From assembly GCF_004362745.1 (NCBI RefSeq), contig NZ_SNXY01000006.1:806001-870000 (forward strand): DNA of 64,000 nucleotides. The letters run 5' to 3'. Shown piece by piece: positions 17,442 to 26,518 of this stretch. The stretch is from Oharaeibacter diazotrophicus. Its GTDB lineage: Bacteria > Pseudomonadota > Alphaproteobacteria > Rhizobiales > Pleomorphomonadaceae. Both the position numbers and the translations under genes were made by a program. Within the stretch, counting starts at the first letter, position 1, and each line of letters begins with the position of its first letter. The notes below the pieces were generated by a model. It was not told where the DNA came from. It was given only the letters and a program-made list of their open reading frames with translations, and did not search any database.

Positions 17442-17476
17442 GAGGGCGTCCCGGCGAGGGGGCGCCCTCTCTCGTT
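17442..17476 (+). terminator. Terminator-like hairpin after rplI
   Basis: GAGGGCG (17442-17448) pairs with CGCCCTC (17463-17469), followed by TCTCGTTT. A second GGGCGGGG/CCCCGCCC hairpin lies just upstream, soon after the rplI stop. Together they probably end the ribosomal protein operon. Confidence 0.6.
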
Positions 17477-17560
17477 TCCGGACGGTTACCAAACGGTTGA
17501 CGATCGGTTGACAATGCCGTCCGCCTTCCGCGCAATGGACGCGAAACGGGAGGAAGAACA

Positions 17561-18787
17561 ATGACGACCACGCGCCGCACCTTCGTCGCCATGCTCGGAG
17601 CCGGCGCCGCCACCCTGGCCCTGCCGCCGGCGCCCGCCGAGGCGGCCCAGCCGTTCCGGGTGGTCAAGCGGTTCACGATCCCGCGCGGGCTGGTCGGCAA
17701 GACCCGCAAGGTCTCCCTCGCGCCCCGTCCCGCCGGCGGCTTCGCCGCCCTGTTCGAGTTCGACCGCGGCGAGACCAAGCGCCCGAGTTATTCGCGCTTC
17801 TACGACGCCAGGATGTCCCCGATCGGGACCAACGTCCCGCTCGCCTCGACGACCTATTCCGGCGACAGCGCCGGCACGATGGTGGTCCGCAAGGACGGCA
17901 GCGGGCTCGCCTTCTTCTACGGCTGGAACGGCTCCGAGTTGGATCTCTGGTGGGTCCAGCGCCTCGCCGCCAACGGCCGCGCCGTCGGAAAGCCGATTCG
18001 GCTCGGCACGGGGCTGGACGGCGACCTGCTCTTCGCCGTCCCGCTCGCCGACGGCCGATTCATGGCGGCCTGGCGCGGCTCCAGCAGCGCCGACAACGTC
18101 GGCAAGGTCCTGCTCGCCGACGGCCGCGTCGTCGCCGTCAACGAGGGTGCGCTCTGCGACGGCAGCCTGCACGGCCTCGCCGAATTGCCGAACGGCGGCG
18201 CCGTCGCCGCCTACTACGGCCCTGATCTGAAAGCGAGTTTCCAGCGGCTCGACCGCAGCGCCAAGCGGGTCGGCCGGCCGATCGCGGTCCCGTCGCTCTA
18301 TTCCTTCGGCGGCATGACCGTCGCCCCGCATCCCCTCGGGTTCGTCGGCGTCTGGAAGAATGCGAACGCCGCCGGCGATCCCATCGTCGAAGGCGGGGTG
18401 TTCTCGTCCGCCGGCGCACGGCTCTGCACCTTCGCGCCGCAGCGGCTGAGGCCGTCGGGCAGCGAGGACCGCTACCTGAACTTCCGCGCGGTCGCCCTCG
18501 CCCTCTCCGACAACGGCACGCTGGTCGCCTACGCCTCGGTGCGCCGACCCGATCCGAACGGTGCGAAGCGCTACTACGAGATCGTCGTCGCCCGCTTCGC
18601 CGCGGACGGCAGGCTCGTCGGCAGGCAGACGCTGCTCTCGATCCAGGCCGAGACCGAGCTCTGGGCCTATCTGCACCGCCCGCGTTCCCTGATCCGTCTC
18701 TCCGACGGCCGGTTCCTGCTCGGCTACGACGGCGGCTACGAGTTCGGCATCCAGGAGGCGCGCGCCATCCTCTTCGCGCCGAACTGA
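17561..18787 (+). CDS. Tat-exported protein, possible beta-propeller
   Basis: 408 residues. The N-terminus MTTTRRTFVAMLGAGAATLA is a twin-arginine signal, with cleavage probable near AEAAQP, so the protein would be exported folded. The mature chain has repeating blocks of the type (G)G-hydrophobic-AxW/F...DGRxVG (for example LAPRPAGGFAALFEF, LADGRFMAAWRGSS, LPNGGAVAAYYG), which suggest a beta-propeller. No catalytic or cofactor motif recognised. It has its own upstream region with two CGGTTGAC boxes at about 17490-17520. Confidence 0.7.
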   Translation: MTTTRRTFVAMLGAGAATLALPPAPAEAAQPFRVVKRFTIPRGLVGKTRKVSLAPRPAGGFAALFEFDRGETKRPSYSRFYDARMSPIGTNVPLASTTYSGDSAGTMVVRKDGSGLAFFYGWNGSELDLWWVQRLAANGRAVGKPIRLGTGLDGDLLFAVPLADGRFMAAWRGSSSADNVGKVLLADGRVVAVNEGALCDGSLHGLAELPNGGAVAAYYGPDLKASFQRLDRSAKRVGRPIAVPSLYSFGGMTVAPHPLGFVGVWKNANAAGDPIVEGGVFSSAGARLCTFAPQRLRPSGSEDRYLNFRAVALALSDNGTLVAYASVRRPDPNGAKRYYEIVVARFAADGRLVGRQTLLSIQAETELWAYLHRPRSLIRLSDGRFLLGYDGGYEFGIQEARAILFAPN

Positions 18788-18919
18788 GTCCGGCCCGCCG
18801 GTTCGCGGCCGGAAATCGCACGCCCCGCGGCCTTGCGCCGCCCGATCGACGCCGCGGAAGCCCTTGCCCCCGCGGCGCTTCGGCCTTACGCCGATGGCGT
18901 GGAACGGACGGACCCCGCG

Positions 18920-19738
18920 ATGGCGATCGATTTCCTGCCCCGGCTGACGAAGAAGACGCTCGTGATGGGCATCCTCAACGTCACCCCGGATTCCTTTTCC
19001 GACGGCGGCCTGTTCGCCGCCCGCGAGGTCGCGCTGGCACACGCCGACGAGCTCGTCGCCGAGGGGGCGGACATCCTCGACATCGGCGGCGAATCGACCC
19101 GCCCGGGCGCGACCGAAGTTCCGGCCGACGAGGAGATCGCCCGCGTCGTGCCGGTGATCGAGGCGATCGTCGCGCGCCACGGCGTTCCGATCTCGATCGA
19201 CACCTACAAGGCCGCCACCGCCGACGCGGCCCTGAAGGCCGGCGCGCGCATCGTCAACGACGTCTGGGGTTTGCAGCGCGATCCGGAGATCGCCCGCGTC
19301 GCCGCCGCCCACGGCGCGCCGGTGATCGTGATGCACAATCGCCGGACGCTCGACGAGACCCTCGACATCGTCGAGGACATGAAGGCCTTCTTCGCCCGCT
19401 CGCTCGAGATCGCCCGCGCCGCCGGCATCCCGGACGACCACGTCGTGCTCGATCCCGGCGTCGGCTTCGGCAAGACCTTCGAGCAGAACCTCCAGGCGGT
19501 CGCCCGCCTCCCCGAGATCAAGGCGCTCGGCTTCCCGGTGCTGATGGGCACTTCGCGCAAGAGTCTGATCGGCATTCTCAACGACAACAAGCTCGCCCCG
19601 CGCGACCGCATCAACGGCACGATCGCCTCCAATTCGGTGGCGATCCTGCTCGGCGCCGACATCGTGCGGGTCCACGACGTCCGCGCCCACATCGAGGCGG
19701 CCCGCGTCGTCGAGGCGCTCAGGGAGCGGATGCGGTGA
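18920..19738 (+). CDS. folP: Dihydropteroate synthase
   Basis: Joins p-aminobenzoate to the pterin diphosphate in folate synthesis. 272 residues from ATG 18920 (MAIDFLPRLTKKTLVMGILN); an upstream GTG at 18899 is possible. Family motifs are present: MGILNVTPDSFSDGG, DIGGESTRPGA, ISIDTYKA, NDVWG and LMGTSRKSLIG. First gene of a tightly packed operon; its stop overlaps the folB start by four bases. It is distinct from the DHPS-like DUF6513 gene in the same operon. Confidence 0.95.
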   Translation: MAIDFLPRLTKKTLVMGILNVTPDSFSDGGLFAAREVALAHADELVAEGADILDIGGESTRPGATEVPADEEIARVVPVIEAIVARHGVPISIDTYKAATADAALKAGARIVNDVWGLQRDPEIARVAAAHGAPVIVMHNRRTLDETLDIVEDMKAFFARSLEIARAAGIPDDHVVLDPGVGFGKTFEQNLQAVARLPEIKALGFPVLMGTSRKSLIGILNDNKLAPRDRINGTIASNSVAILLGADIVRVHDVRAHIEAARVVEALRERMR

Positions 19739-20100
19739 CCGACAAGATCCACGTCCAGGGTATCGCCGTCTTCGCCCATCACGGCCTCTACGACGAGGAG
19801 CAGAAGCTCGGCCAGCGCTTCTACGTCTCGCTGACCGCGGGCGTCGACATCCGCCCGGCCGGCCTCTCCGACGACTTCCGCAAGACCGTCTCCTACGTCG
19901 ACCTCACCGAGATCGCGATCGAGGTGGCGACCGGCCGGCGCTTCCGCATCATCGAGGCGCTGGCCGAGACGATCGCGTCCGAGATCCTCGCCCGGGTGCC
20001 CGGCGTCGAGACCATCCGCGTGCGCGTCGACAAGCCGTCGGCGCCGGTGCCGGCGGTGATCGAGAGCGTCGCCGTCGAGATCGAACGGAGCCGCCGGTGA
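19735..20100 (+). CDS. folB: Dihydroneopterin aldolase
   Basis: 121 residues from a GTG start that overlaps folP (GTGA). The enzyme cleaves dihydroneopterin to 6-hydroxymethyl-dihydropterin. HVQGIAVFAHHGLYDEEQKL carries the conserved HG...E region and TVSYVDLTEIA the later conserved segment. Length is normal. It overlaps folK by four bases, indicating translational coupling. Confidence 0.95.
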   Translation: MTDKIHVQGIAVFAHHGLYDEEQKLGQRFYVSLTAGVDIRPAGLSDDFRKTVSYVDLTEIAIEVATGRRFRIIEALAETIASEILARVPGVETIRVRVDKPSAPVPAVIESVAVEIERSRR

Positions 20101-20624
20101 GCGCGTCCGCCCCGCCCTACCACACCCAGCGCCAGGCCCGGGCCTATCTCGGCCTCGGCGGCAACATCGGCGACGTCCGCGCCACCATCCGCGCCGCCCT
20201 CGACGAACTGACCGCCCGCGGCGCCGTCGTGGTGGCGCGCTCGGCGGACTACGAGACGCCGCCCTGGGGCAAGACCGACCAGCAGCCCTTCGTCAACGCC
20301 TGCGCCGTCGTCGAGACCGCCCTCGCCCCGCACGAACTCCTGGCGCTCTGCCTCGCGGTCGAGAAGGACCTCGGCCGGGTGCGCCTCGAGAAATGGGGCC
20401 CGCGGGTGATCGACATCGACGTGCTCGCCTACGAGCAGCGCGTGATCGCCACGCCCGACCTGATCGTGCCGCACCGCTACATGCTGGAGCGCGCCTTCGT
20501 GCTGGTGCCGCTCGCCGAGATCGCGCCCGACCTCGCCGTCGGCGGCGAGACCGTCGCCGAGCACGCCCGCCATTTCGACGCGACCGGCATCGTCCGCCTG
20601 CCGCCGGAGGATCCGACCCCATGA
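20097..20624 (+). CDS. folK: 2-amino-4-hydroxy-6-hydroxymethyldihydropteridine diphosphokinase
   Basis: 175 residues from a GTG start overlapping folB. It phosphorylates the pterin alcohol used by FolP. Motifs: YLGLGGNIGD, the substrate loop ETPPWGKTDQQPFVNACAVV, KWGPRVIDIDVL, and PHRYMLERAFVLVPL. The stop codon overlaps the start of mfnB (ATGA), tying folate and methanopterin genes together. Confidence 0.95.
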   Translation: MSASAPPYHTQRQARAYLGLGGNIGDVRATIRAALDELTARGAVVVARSADYETPPWGKTDQQPFVNACAVVETALAPHELLALCLAVEKDLGRVRLEKWGPRVIDIDVLAYEQRVIATPDLIVPHRYMLERAFVLVPLAEIAPDLAVGGETVAEHARHFDATGIVRLPPEDPTP

Positions 20625-21307
20625 CCGCGCTGCTCGTCTCCGTCACGTCCGCCGCCGAGGCCGCCGCCGCGGTCGAGGCCGGCGCCAAGGTGATCGACGC
20701 CAAGGACCCGACCGCCGGCGCGCTCGGCGCGCTGCCGCCCGACACCGTCCGCGCCATCGTCGCCGCGGTCGCCGGCCGCGTGCCGGTCTCCGCCGCCGCC
20801 GGCGACGCCCCCGACGTCGATGCCGCCGCGGCGCTCGCCGACACCGGTGCCGACTACGTCAAGGTGCCGGTCGGCCGCGGCGAGGCCGGCGCCGCCGCGC
20901 TTTCGGCCTTCGGCGCGGCGCTCGGCGCGCGCACCAAGCTCGTCGCCGTCTTCGCCGCCGACCGCGAGCCGGACCTCGACCTCGTCGACACCGCCGCCGC
21001 GGCGGGCTTCGCCGGCGTCATGCTCGACACCGTCGAGAAGGGCGCCGGCCTCCTCGACGCCACCGACCTCGCCGAGGTCGCCCGCTTCGTCGCCGCCGGC
21101 CACCGCAACAAGCTGCTGGTCGGCCTCGCCGGCTCGCTGCGCGTGGTCGACGTCGGCACGCTCCTGCCGCTGCAGCCGGACCTCGTCGGCTTCCGCGGCG
21201 GCGTCTGCGTCGACGGCGACCGCCGCAAGGCGCTCGATCCCGCCCGGGTGCGCGCGGTCGCCACCGCGATCGCGGTCCACGCCGCCCGCCGGCTCGCCGG
21301 GGCCTGA
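20621..21307 (+). CDS. mfnB: (5-formylfuran-3-yl)methyl phosphate synthase MfnB
   Basis: 228-residue TIM-barrel protein of the MfnB (former DUF556) family, which in methanogens condenses two glyceraldehyde-3-phosphates into the furan precursor of methanofuran. VIDAKDPTAGALGALPP carries the candidate Schiff-base Lys28; DYVKVPVG and NKLLVGLAGSL carry other conserved lysines, and FRGGVC is near the end. In methylotrophic bacteria this family belongs to the methanofuran/H4MPT-linked C1 gene set. It starts inside the folK stop codon. Confidence 0.85.
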   Translation: MTALLVSVTSAAEAAAAVEAGAKVIDAKDPTAGALGALPPDTVRAIVAAVAGRVPVSAAAGDAPDVDAAAALADTGADYVKVPVGRGEAGAAALSAFGAALGARTKLVAVFAADREPDLDLVDTAAAAGFAGVMLDTVEKGAGLLDATDLAEVARFVAAGHRNKLLVGLAGSLRVVDVGTLLPLQPDLVGFRGGVCVDGDRRKALDPARVRAVATAIAVHAARRLAGA

Positions 21308-21312
21308 GCGCC

Positions 21313-21951
21313 ATGCCCGCGGTGCTGCCGCGCACCGGCGCGCGCGTGGTGGTCAAGGTCGGCGGCAGCCACGTCGCCGACCGCGCCCGGATCGCGACGA
21401 TCCTGCGCGAGCTGTCGGCCTCGCCGATGCGCTCGGTCGTGGTGCCGGGCGGCGGCCCGTTCGCCGACGCGGTCCGCGAGGCGCAGGGCGCCCTCGCCTT
21501 CTCCGACCGCCTCGCCCACCGCTTCGCCCTCGAGGCGATGACGACCTTCGCCCGCGTGCTCGCCGAGTTGTTCCCGATGCTGGTGGTGGCCGAGACCCGC
21601 GCCGAGATCGACGCCGTCCACGCCGCCGGCCGCATTCCGGTGTGGTCGGTCGCCCGGCTGGTCCACGGCATGGCCGGAGTACCGGAGAGCTGGGCCGTGA
21701 CCTCGGACAGCCTCGCCGCGCTGCTCGCGTGGGAGATCGACGCCGCCGGGCTGGTGCTGGTCAAAAGCATGGACGGCCCGGAGGCAGCCTCCGCCGCAGA
21801 CCTCACCGCCGCCGGCGTCACCGACGACGCCTTCTTCGACTTCGCCGGCCGTCTCGCCTGCCCGATCCGTCTCGTCGGCCCCGCCACGCTCGCCGGCCTC
21901 GGCGAACTGCTGGCCGACCCGCGCCGGCGCATCGGCACCGTGGTGACCTGA
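21313..21951 (+). CDS. Amino-acid-kinase-fold protein (MfnE-like)
   Basis: 212 residues with the kinase start VVVKVGGSH, a glycine loop VVVPGGGPFADAVRE and VTSDSLAALLAWEIDA, which match the amino acid kinase fold. In archaea a member of this superfamily (MfnE) phosphorylates aminomethylfuran phosphate in methanofuran synthesis; position directly after mfnB suggests the same role here. It is five bases from mfnB. The exact substrate is inferred from context only. Confidence 0.75.
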   Translation: MPAVLPRTGARVVVKVGGSHVADRARIATILRELSASPMRSVVVPGGGPFADAVREAQGALAFSDRLAHRFALEAMTTFARVLAELFPMLVVAETRAEIDAVHAAGRIPVWSVARLVHGMAGVPESWAVTSDSLAALLAWEIDAAGLVLVKSMDGPEAASAADLTAAGVTDDAFFDFAGRLACPIRLVGPATLAGLGELLADPRRRIGTVVT

Positions 21952-21977
21952 GCCGGCGCCTCCGGCACGAGGACGAC

Positions 21978-23402
21978 ATGACCGCAACCGACGCCGCCGA
22001 CCACGTCGTGCTCCTCACCGGGCATCTCGCCCACGACCGGGTCGTGGCGGTGATGAGCGGCTCTTCGACCGGCACCTTCACCTGGGAGGTGATCGACGCC
22101 GGCGTGAAGGTGGCCGCGCTGATGACCGAGGAGATCATCCGCCGCCGCGTCACCTTGCCGGCGCGGGCGACCCGCGTCGTCGTACCCGGACGCTGCCGCG
22201 CCGACCTTGCCGCCCTCTCCGCCCATTTCGGCGTCCGCTTCGAGCGCGGGCCGGACGAGGTGATCGACCTGCCGCAGTTCTTCGGCCGCGCCGGGCGCAC
22301 CCGCGACCTCTCGCGCCACGACCTCCGGATCTTCGCCGAGATCGTCGAGGCGCCGGAGAGCACGATCGAGGCGGTGCTCGCCCGCGCCCACGCCCACCGC
22401 GCCGCCGGCGCCGACGTGATCGACATCGGCGGCCTGCCCGACACGCCCTTCCCGCACCTCGCCGAACTGATCGCCGAGCTGAAGCGCCAGGGCTTCCTGG
22501 TCTCGATCGACAGCGCCGACCTCGCCGAGATCGAGACCGGCGTCCGCGCCGGCGCCGACTTCGTGCTGTCCCTGAACGAGGACACCGTCGAGCGCGCCGC
22601 CGACCTGGGCGCGGTCCCGGTGATCGTGCCGGCCCGGCCCGGCGACCTCGACAGCCTCGTCAGGGCCTGCGAGCGCATGGAGGCGTTCGGCCTGCCCTAC
22701 ATGGCCGACCCGATCCTCGATCCGATCCATTTCGGCTTCACCGAGTCGATCGTGCGCTACCATGAATTCCGGCGACGGATGCCGGGGGCCGAGATGCTGA
22801 TGGGCACCGGCAACCTCACCGAACTCACCGAGGCCGACACCACGGGCATCACCGCACTGCTGGTCGGCATCTGCTCGGAACTCGCGATCCGCAACGTGCT
22901 GATCGTCCAGGTCAGCCCGCACACCCGCCGCACCGTGCAGGAGCACGACGCGGCGCGGCGGATCATGCACGCGGCCAAGTCAGACGGCGGCCTGCCCAAG
23001 GGCTATTCCAACGCCCTGCTCGGCCTGCACGACCGCGTGCCCTATGCCAACACGCCCGCCGGGATCGCCGCCCTCGCCGGCGAGGTGCGCGACCGCAACT
23101 ACCGCATCGAAGTCGCCGCCGACGGCATCCACGTCTACAACCGCGCCATGCACGCGGTGAAGACCGACGCCTTCGACTTCTTCCCCGACCTCGGCGTCGA
23201 GACCGACGGCGGCCACGCCTTCTACCTCGGCGCCGAACTCGCCCGCGCCGAGATCGCCTTCCAGCTCGGCAAACGCTACGCCCAGGACAACCCGCTCGAC
23301 TGGGGCGTCTCGACCGACCGGCGCGCCGAGGACCTGACGCGGCTGCAGGAGGCCGGCCACACGCTGAAGGGCAAGGACCGCCCGCGCGAGGAGGACGCCT
23401 GA
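21978..23402 (+). CDS. DUF6513 / dihydropteroate-synthase-like protein
   Basis: 474 residues from ATG 21978, preceded by GAGGAC. The N-terminal 130 residues form a separate domain (MSGSSTGTFTWEVIDAGVK, then VVVPGRCRADLAALS). The middle has pterin-binding-like barrel motifs: GADVIDIGGLPDTPFPHLAE, FLVSIDSADLAEI, ADFVLSLNEDT and MLMGTGNLTELTEAD. This is the DUF6513 type seen in H4MPT-linked gene sets of methylotrophs and archaea. It probably acts in tetrahydromethanopterin synthesis, perhaps at the pterin-aryl coupling step; this is inference. Confidence 0.75.
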   Translation: MTATDAADHVVLLTGHLAHDRVVAVMSGSSTGTFTWEVIDAGVKVAALMTEEIIRRRVTLPARATRVVVPGRCRADLAALSAHFGVRFERGPDEVIDLPQFFGRAGRTRDLSRHDLRIFAEIVEAPESTIEAVLARAHAHRAAGADVIDIGGLPDTPFPHLAELIAELKRQGFLVSIDSADLAEIETGVRAGADFVLSLNEDTVERAADLGAVPVIVPARPGDLDSLVRACERMEAFGLPYMADPILDPIHFGFTESIVRYHEFRRRMPGAEMLMGTGNLTELTEADTTGITALLVGICSELAIRNVLIVQVSPHTRRTVQEHDAARRIMHAAKSDGGLPKGYSNALLGLHDRVPYANTPAGIAALAGEVRDRNYRIEVAADGIHVYNRAMHAVKTDAFDFFPDLGVETDGGHAFYLGAELARAEIAFQLGKRYAQDNPLDWGVSTDRRAEDLTRLQEAGHTLKGKDRPREEDA

Positions 23403-23986
23403 TGCCCTTCATCCTCGAGACCGTCGTCGCCACCCGCAACGCCGACGGCTCCTTCCACGTCCGCCCCTACGGCCTGCACCGCGACGGCGCCGACTGGCTG
23501 TTCCTGCCGTTCCGGCCCTCGCCGGCGATCGAAAACCTCGCCCGCCATCCGTTCCTGGTGGTCTCCGCGCCGTCCGACGTGCGGGTGATCGCCGGCTTCC
23601 TCACCGGCCGGACAGAGTTCCCGCTGGTGCCGGCCGACGTGGTCGACGGCGTCCGTCTCGCCGGCGCGGCCGGCCACATGGAGCTCGAGGCCGTCGCCTT
23701 CGAGGACGACCCGGTGCGCCCGCGCTTCCGCTGCAAGGTGCTGCACGAGGCCGCGCACAGACCGTTCCTCGGCTTCAACCGGGCGCAGGCGGCGGTGCTC
23801 GAGGCCGCGATCCTGTCCACCCGGCTCGACCGGCTGCCGCGGGACCGGATCGAGGCGGAGATCGCGCATCTGCGCGTCGCCGTCGAGAAATGCGCCGGGC
23901 CGGAGGAGCGCGAGGCCTGGAACTGGATCGTCGACAGGATCGGGCCGCCCGCCGATCCATCGCATGACGTATTTCGAGTTAACTGA
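23402..23986 (+). CDS. DUF447 family protein, H4MPT-linked
   Basis: 194 residues of the DUF447 (COG2457) family. It has a flavin-reductase-like split barrel start ([20 protein letters not shown], then RPYGLH) and the [20 protein letters not shown] segment typical of the family. DUF447 genes occur with methanopterin genes in archaea and methylotrophic bacteria. It overlaps the DUF6513 gene by one base (TGATG) and ends the operon. Biochemical role not known to me. Confidence 0.82.
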   Translation: MPFILETVVATRNADGSFHVRPYGLHRDGADWLFLPFRPSPAIENLARHPFLVVSAPSDVRVIAGFLTGRTEFPLVPADVVDGVRLAGAAGHMELEAVAFEDDPVRPRFRCKVLHEAAHRPFLGFNRAQAAVLEAAILSTRLDRLPRDRIEAEIAHLRVAVEKCAGPEEREAWNWIVDRIGPPADPSHDVFRVN

Positions 23987-24036
23987 AATTTTGCCACGGC
24001 AAAGGCATCCTCCGGCAAAAGCGTGGAGGAAGCCCC

Positions 24037-25716
24037 TTGAGACTCTCGATCACCGCCAAGGCCCTGGTCCCGGTCGCCCTGCTCTCGGCCGCTCTCGCCG
24101 CCTCGTCCTTCATCGCGCTCGATCGCCTGACCGCGCTCGACACCGCGGCGAGCCGGATCCTCGAAGAGGACGTCGCCACGGCCACCGAGATGGCCTCCGC
24201 CAACCTCGCCCTGACGCGCTACGGATCGATCGCCTACCGGCTGGTGTCCGAGACGCGCATGGACGCCATGGACAAGCTCGAGGCCGAGGCCAAGCAGATC
24301 GGCAAGGACCTCGCCGCCCGCACCGACGGCATCAAGGCGCGCATGCCCGAGGCCGCCGGCGACCTCGACGCCGCCCTGAAGGATTTCGCCAAGGCCGCGT
24401 CCGCCACCGAGCGCGTGCTCGACATGGCCTTCGCCAGCCAGCAGGACAAGGCGCTGAAGATCTCCTCCGAGGAGGTCGAGCCGGCCCTGGTTTCGGCCCG
24501 CACCACCTTCACCAAGGTCGAGCAGGCGATCGCCGGCCGGATCGCGGAAGCCCGCTCGGCGATCGCCGCGCAGGCCGATTCGGCGCGCATGCTGACGCTC
24601 GGGGTGGCGGTCGGCGGCTGCCTGATCGCGGTGCTGCTCGCGGTCGCGATCCTGCAGTTCGGCATCGTCCGACCGCTGCTGCGTCTCAGCGGCACCATGC
24701 GCCGCTTCGCCGCCGGCGACTTCTCGGGCGTGGTCGAGGGCACCCGGCGCAGCGACGAGCTCGGCGAGATGGCGAAGTCGGTCGAGGTGTTCAAGGCCAA
24801 CGGCCTCGCCATGGAGGAGTTCAAGCGCCGCGAGGCCGAGGCCGCCGCCGCCGCGGCCGACGAGCAGCGCCGCACGCTCGACGAACTCGCCCGCGCCTTC
24901 GAGGGCAGCGTCAAGTCGGTGGTCGCGACGGTCGCCACCACCGCCGGCCGTCTGCAGACCGGCTCGTCGACCATGACCGAGGTCGCCCGCTCGACCAACG
25001 GCCAGGTCGACACCATGGCCCACAACACCGAGAGCACCGCCGAGAAGGTCCAGGGCGTCGCCTCGGCCACCGAGGAACTCGCCGCCTCGATCGCCGACAT
25101 CGCCCGCCAGGTCTCCGAGGCGTCGAGCGTCTCGACGAGCGCCACCGCCGAGGCCGAGCGCACCCGCGACGTCGTGACCGCGCTGGCCGAGCGCGCCCAG
25201 CGCATCGGCGAGGTGGTCGGTCTCATCAACGAGATCGCGTCCCAGACCAACCTGCTCGCGCTCAACGCCACCATCGAGGCGGCCCGCGCTGGCGAGGCCG
25301 GCAAGGGCTTCGCGGTCGTCGCCGCCGAGGTGAAGTCGCTCGCCAACCAGACCGGCCGCGCCACCGACGAGATCGCCGCCCAGGTTGGCGCGGTCCAGCA
25401 GGCCACCCGCGAGGCTGTCTCCGCCATCGCCGGCATCGTCGAGACGATCGGCCGGATCGGCAACATCTCGACCTCGATCGCCGGCGCCGTCGAGCAGCAG
25501 TCGGCGGCCACCAACGAGATCGCCCGCAACGTCGACGCCGTCGCGCTCGCGGCCGACTCGCTGCGCCGGACCATCGGCGACGTCCGCGGCGCCGCCGGCG
25601 CCACCGGCGACGCGGCGGTGGACATCACCGAGGCCGCCGCCAACCTCTCGAGCCAGTCGGACCTGCTCGCCGACGCCGTCGACCAGTTCATCGACCGCAT
25701 CCGCCGCGCCGCCTGA
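24037..25716 (+). CDS. Methyl-accepting chemotaxis protein
   Basis: 559-residue inner-membrane chemoreceptor. The start is TTG 24037 with a strong GGAGGAAG upstream. Membrane helices lie at about 7-27 and 188-209, bounding a helical periplasmic sensor of some 160 residues. HAMP follows ([20 protein letters not shown]), then the signalling coiled coil with its hairpin [20 protein letters not shown] near residue 401. No C-terminal CheB/CheR pentapeptide seen. Ligand unknown. Confidence 0.93.
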   Translation: MRLSITAKALVPVALLSAALAASSFIALDRLTALDTAASRILEEDVATATEMASANLALTRYGSIAYRLVSETRMDAMDKLEAEAKQIGKDLAARTDGIKARMPEAAGDLDAALKDFAKAASATERVLDMAFASQQDKALKISSEEVEPALVSARTTFTKVEQAIAGRIAEARSAIAAQADSARMLTLGVAVGGCLIAVLLAVAILQFGIVRPLLRLSGTMRRFAAGDFSGVVEGTRRSDELGEMAKSVEVFKANGLAMEEFKRREAEAAAAAADEQRRTLDELARAFEGSVKSVVATVATTAGRLQTGSSTMTEVARSTNGQVDTMAHNTESTAEKVQGVASATEELAASIADIARQVSEASSVSTSATAEAERTRDVVTALAERAQRIGEVVGLINEIASQTNLLALNATIEAARAGEAGKGFAVVAAEVKSLANQTGRATDEIAAQVGAVQQATREAVSAIAGIVETIGRIGNISTSIAGAVEQQSAATNEIARNVDAVALAADSLRRTIGDVRGAAGATGDAAVDITEAAANLSSQSDLLADAVDQFIDRIRRAA

Positions 25717-25748
25717 GCGGCGCCGCACACCCCGATCGTTGAACCCCG

Positions 25749-25790
25749 CCCGGGGCCGGCGTAGTCTCGCGCCGGCCCCGGGAGCGTTTT
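25749..25790 (+). terminator. Strong intrinsic terminator after the chemoreceptor gene
   Basis: A perfect 13-bp GC stem (25749-25761 with 25770-25782), an 8-base loop, and then AGCGTTTT. It ends the chemoreceptor transcript just before the next gene, whose ATG follows within five bases of the T-run. That gene must therefore be transcribed from a start near or inside the hairpin, or by read-through. Confidence 0.85.
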
Positions 25791-25794
25791 CGAG

Positions 25795-26496
25795 ATGGCT
25801 TCACCGATCACCACCATCGGCTTCGACGCCGACGACACGCTGTGGCACCACGAGGCCTACTACAAGCTGACGGAGGCGCGCTTCGCCGAGATCCTGGCGC
25901 CGCACGCCGACCCCGGCACGGTGTCCGAGCGCCTGATCGCCGCCGAGCGGCGCAATCTCGCCTTCTACGGCTACGGGGTGAAGGGCTTCGTGCTCTCGAT
26001 GATCGAGACCGCGATCGAGGTCACCGGCGGCGCCGCGACGTCGGCGACGATCTCGGCGATCCTCGAAGCCGGCCGCGAGATGCTGACCCACCCGATCGAG
26101 CCGACACCGCACGCCGCCGAGGCGCTGCGGACGCTCGGGCGCACCCACCGGCTGCTGCTGATCACCAAGGGCGACCTGTTCGACCAGGAGCGCAAGCTGG
26201 CGCAATCCGGCCTCGGCGACTTCTTCGACGCCGTCGAGATCGTCAGCGAGAAGACCGCCGAGACCTACGCCCGCCTGTTCGCCCGCCACGGCGACGGGGC
26301 CGAGCGCGCGGCCATGGTCGGCAACTCGCTGAAATCGGACGTGCTGCCGGCTCTCGCCGCCGGCGCCTTCGGCATCCACGTGCCGGCCGAACACGCCTGG
26401 GCGCTCGACCACGCCGACGAGCCGGCGGAGGCCGCGGGGCGGTTCCGGCGGATCGCCGACCTCGGCGCGCTGCCGGCGGTGGTGGAGACGCTCTGA
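25795..26496 (+). CDS. HAD-superfamily hydrolase
   Basis: 233 residues. Motif I is FDADDTLW (Asp11, Asp13). Motif II is near LLLITKGD, a conserved lysine lies in IVSEKTAETYARLF, and MVGNSLKSDVLPALAAGAF supplies the acidic motif IV. A helical cap lies between motifs I and II. Fits the general HAD phosphatases (YjjG/nucleotidase-like); substrate unknown. It begins directly after a strong terminator. Confidence 0.85.
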   Translation: MASPITTIGFDADDTLWHHEAYYKLTEARFAEILAPHADPGTVSERLIAAERRNLAFYGYGVKGFVLSMIETAIEVTGGAATSATISAILEAGREMLTHPIEPTPHAAEALRTLGRTHRLLLITKGDLFDQERKLAQSGLGDFFDAVEIVSEKTAETYARLFARHGDGAERAAMVGNSLKSDVLPALAAGAFGIHVPAEHAWALDHADEPAEAAGRFRRIADLGALPAVVETL

Positions 26497-26518
26497 CCCG
26501 GAACGGGCGGCGGCGCGG

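Noticed and set aside
21978-23402. DUF6513 gene as a second folP
   Set aside because: It shares only the barrel-type motifs of dihydropteroate synthase, lacks NVTPDSFSDGG, and has an extra N-terminal domain; it belongs with the H4MPT-linked genes.
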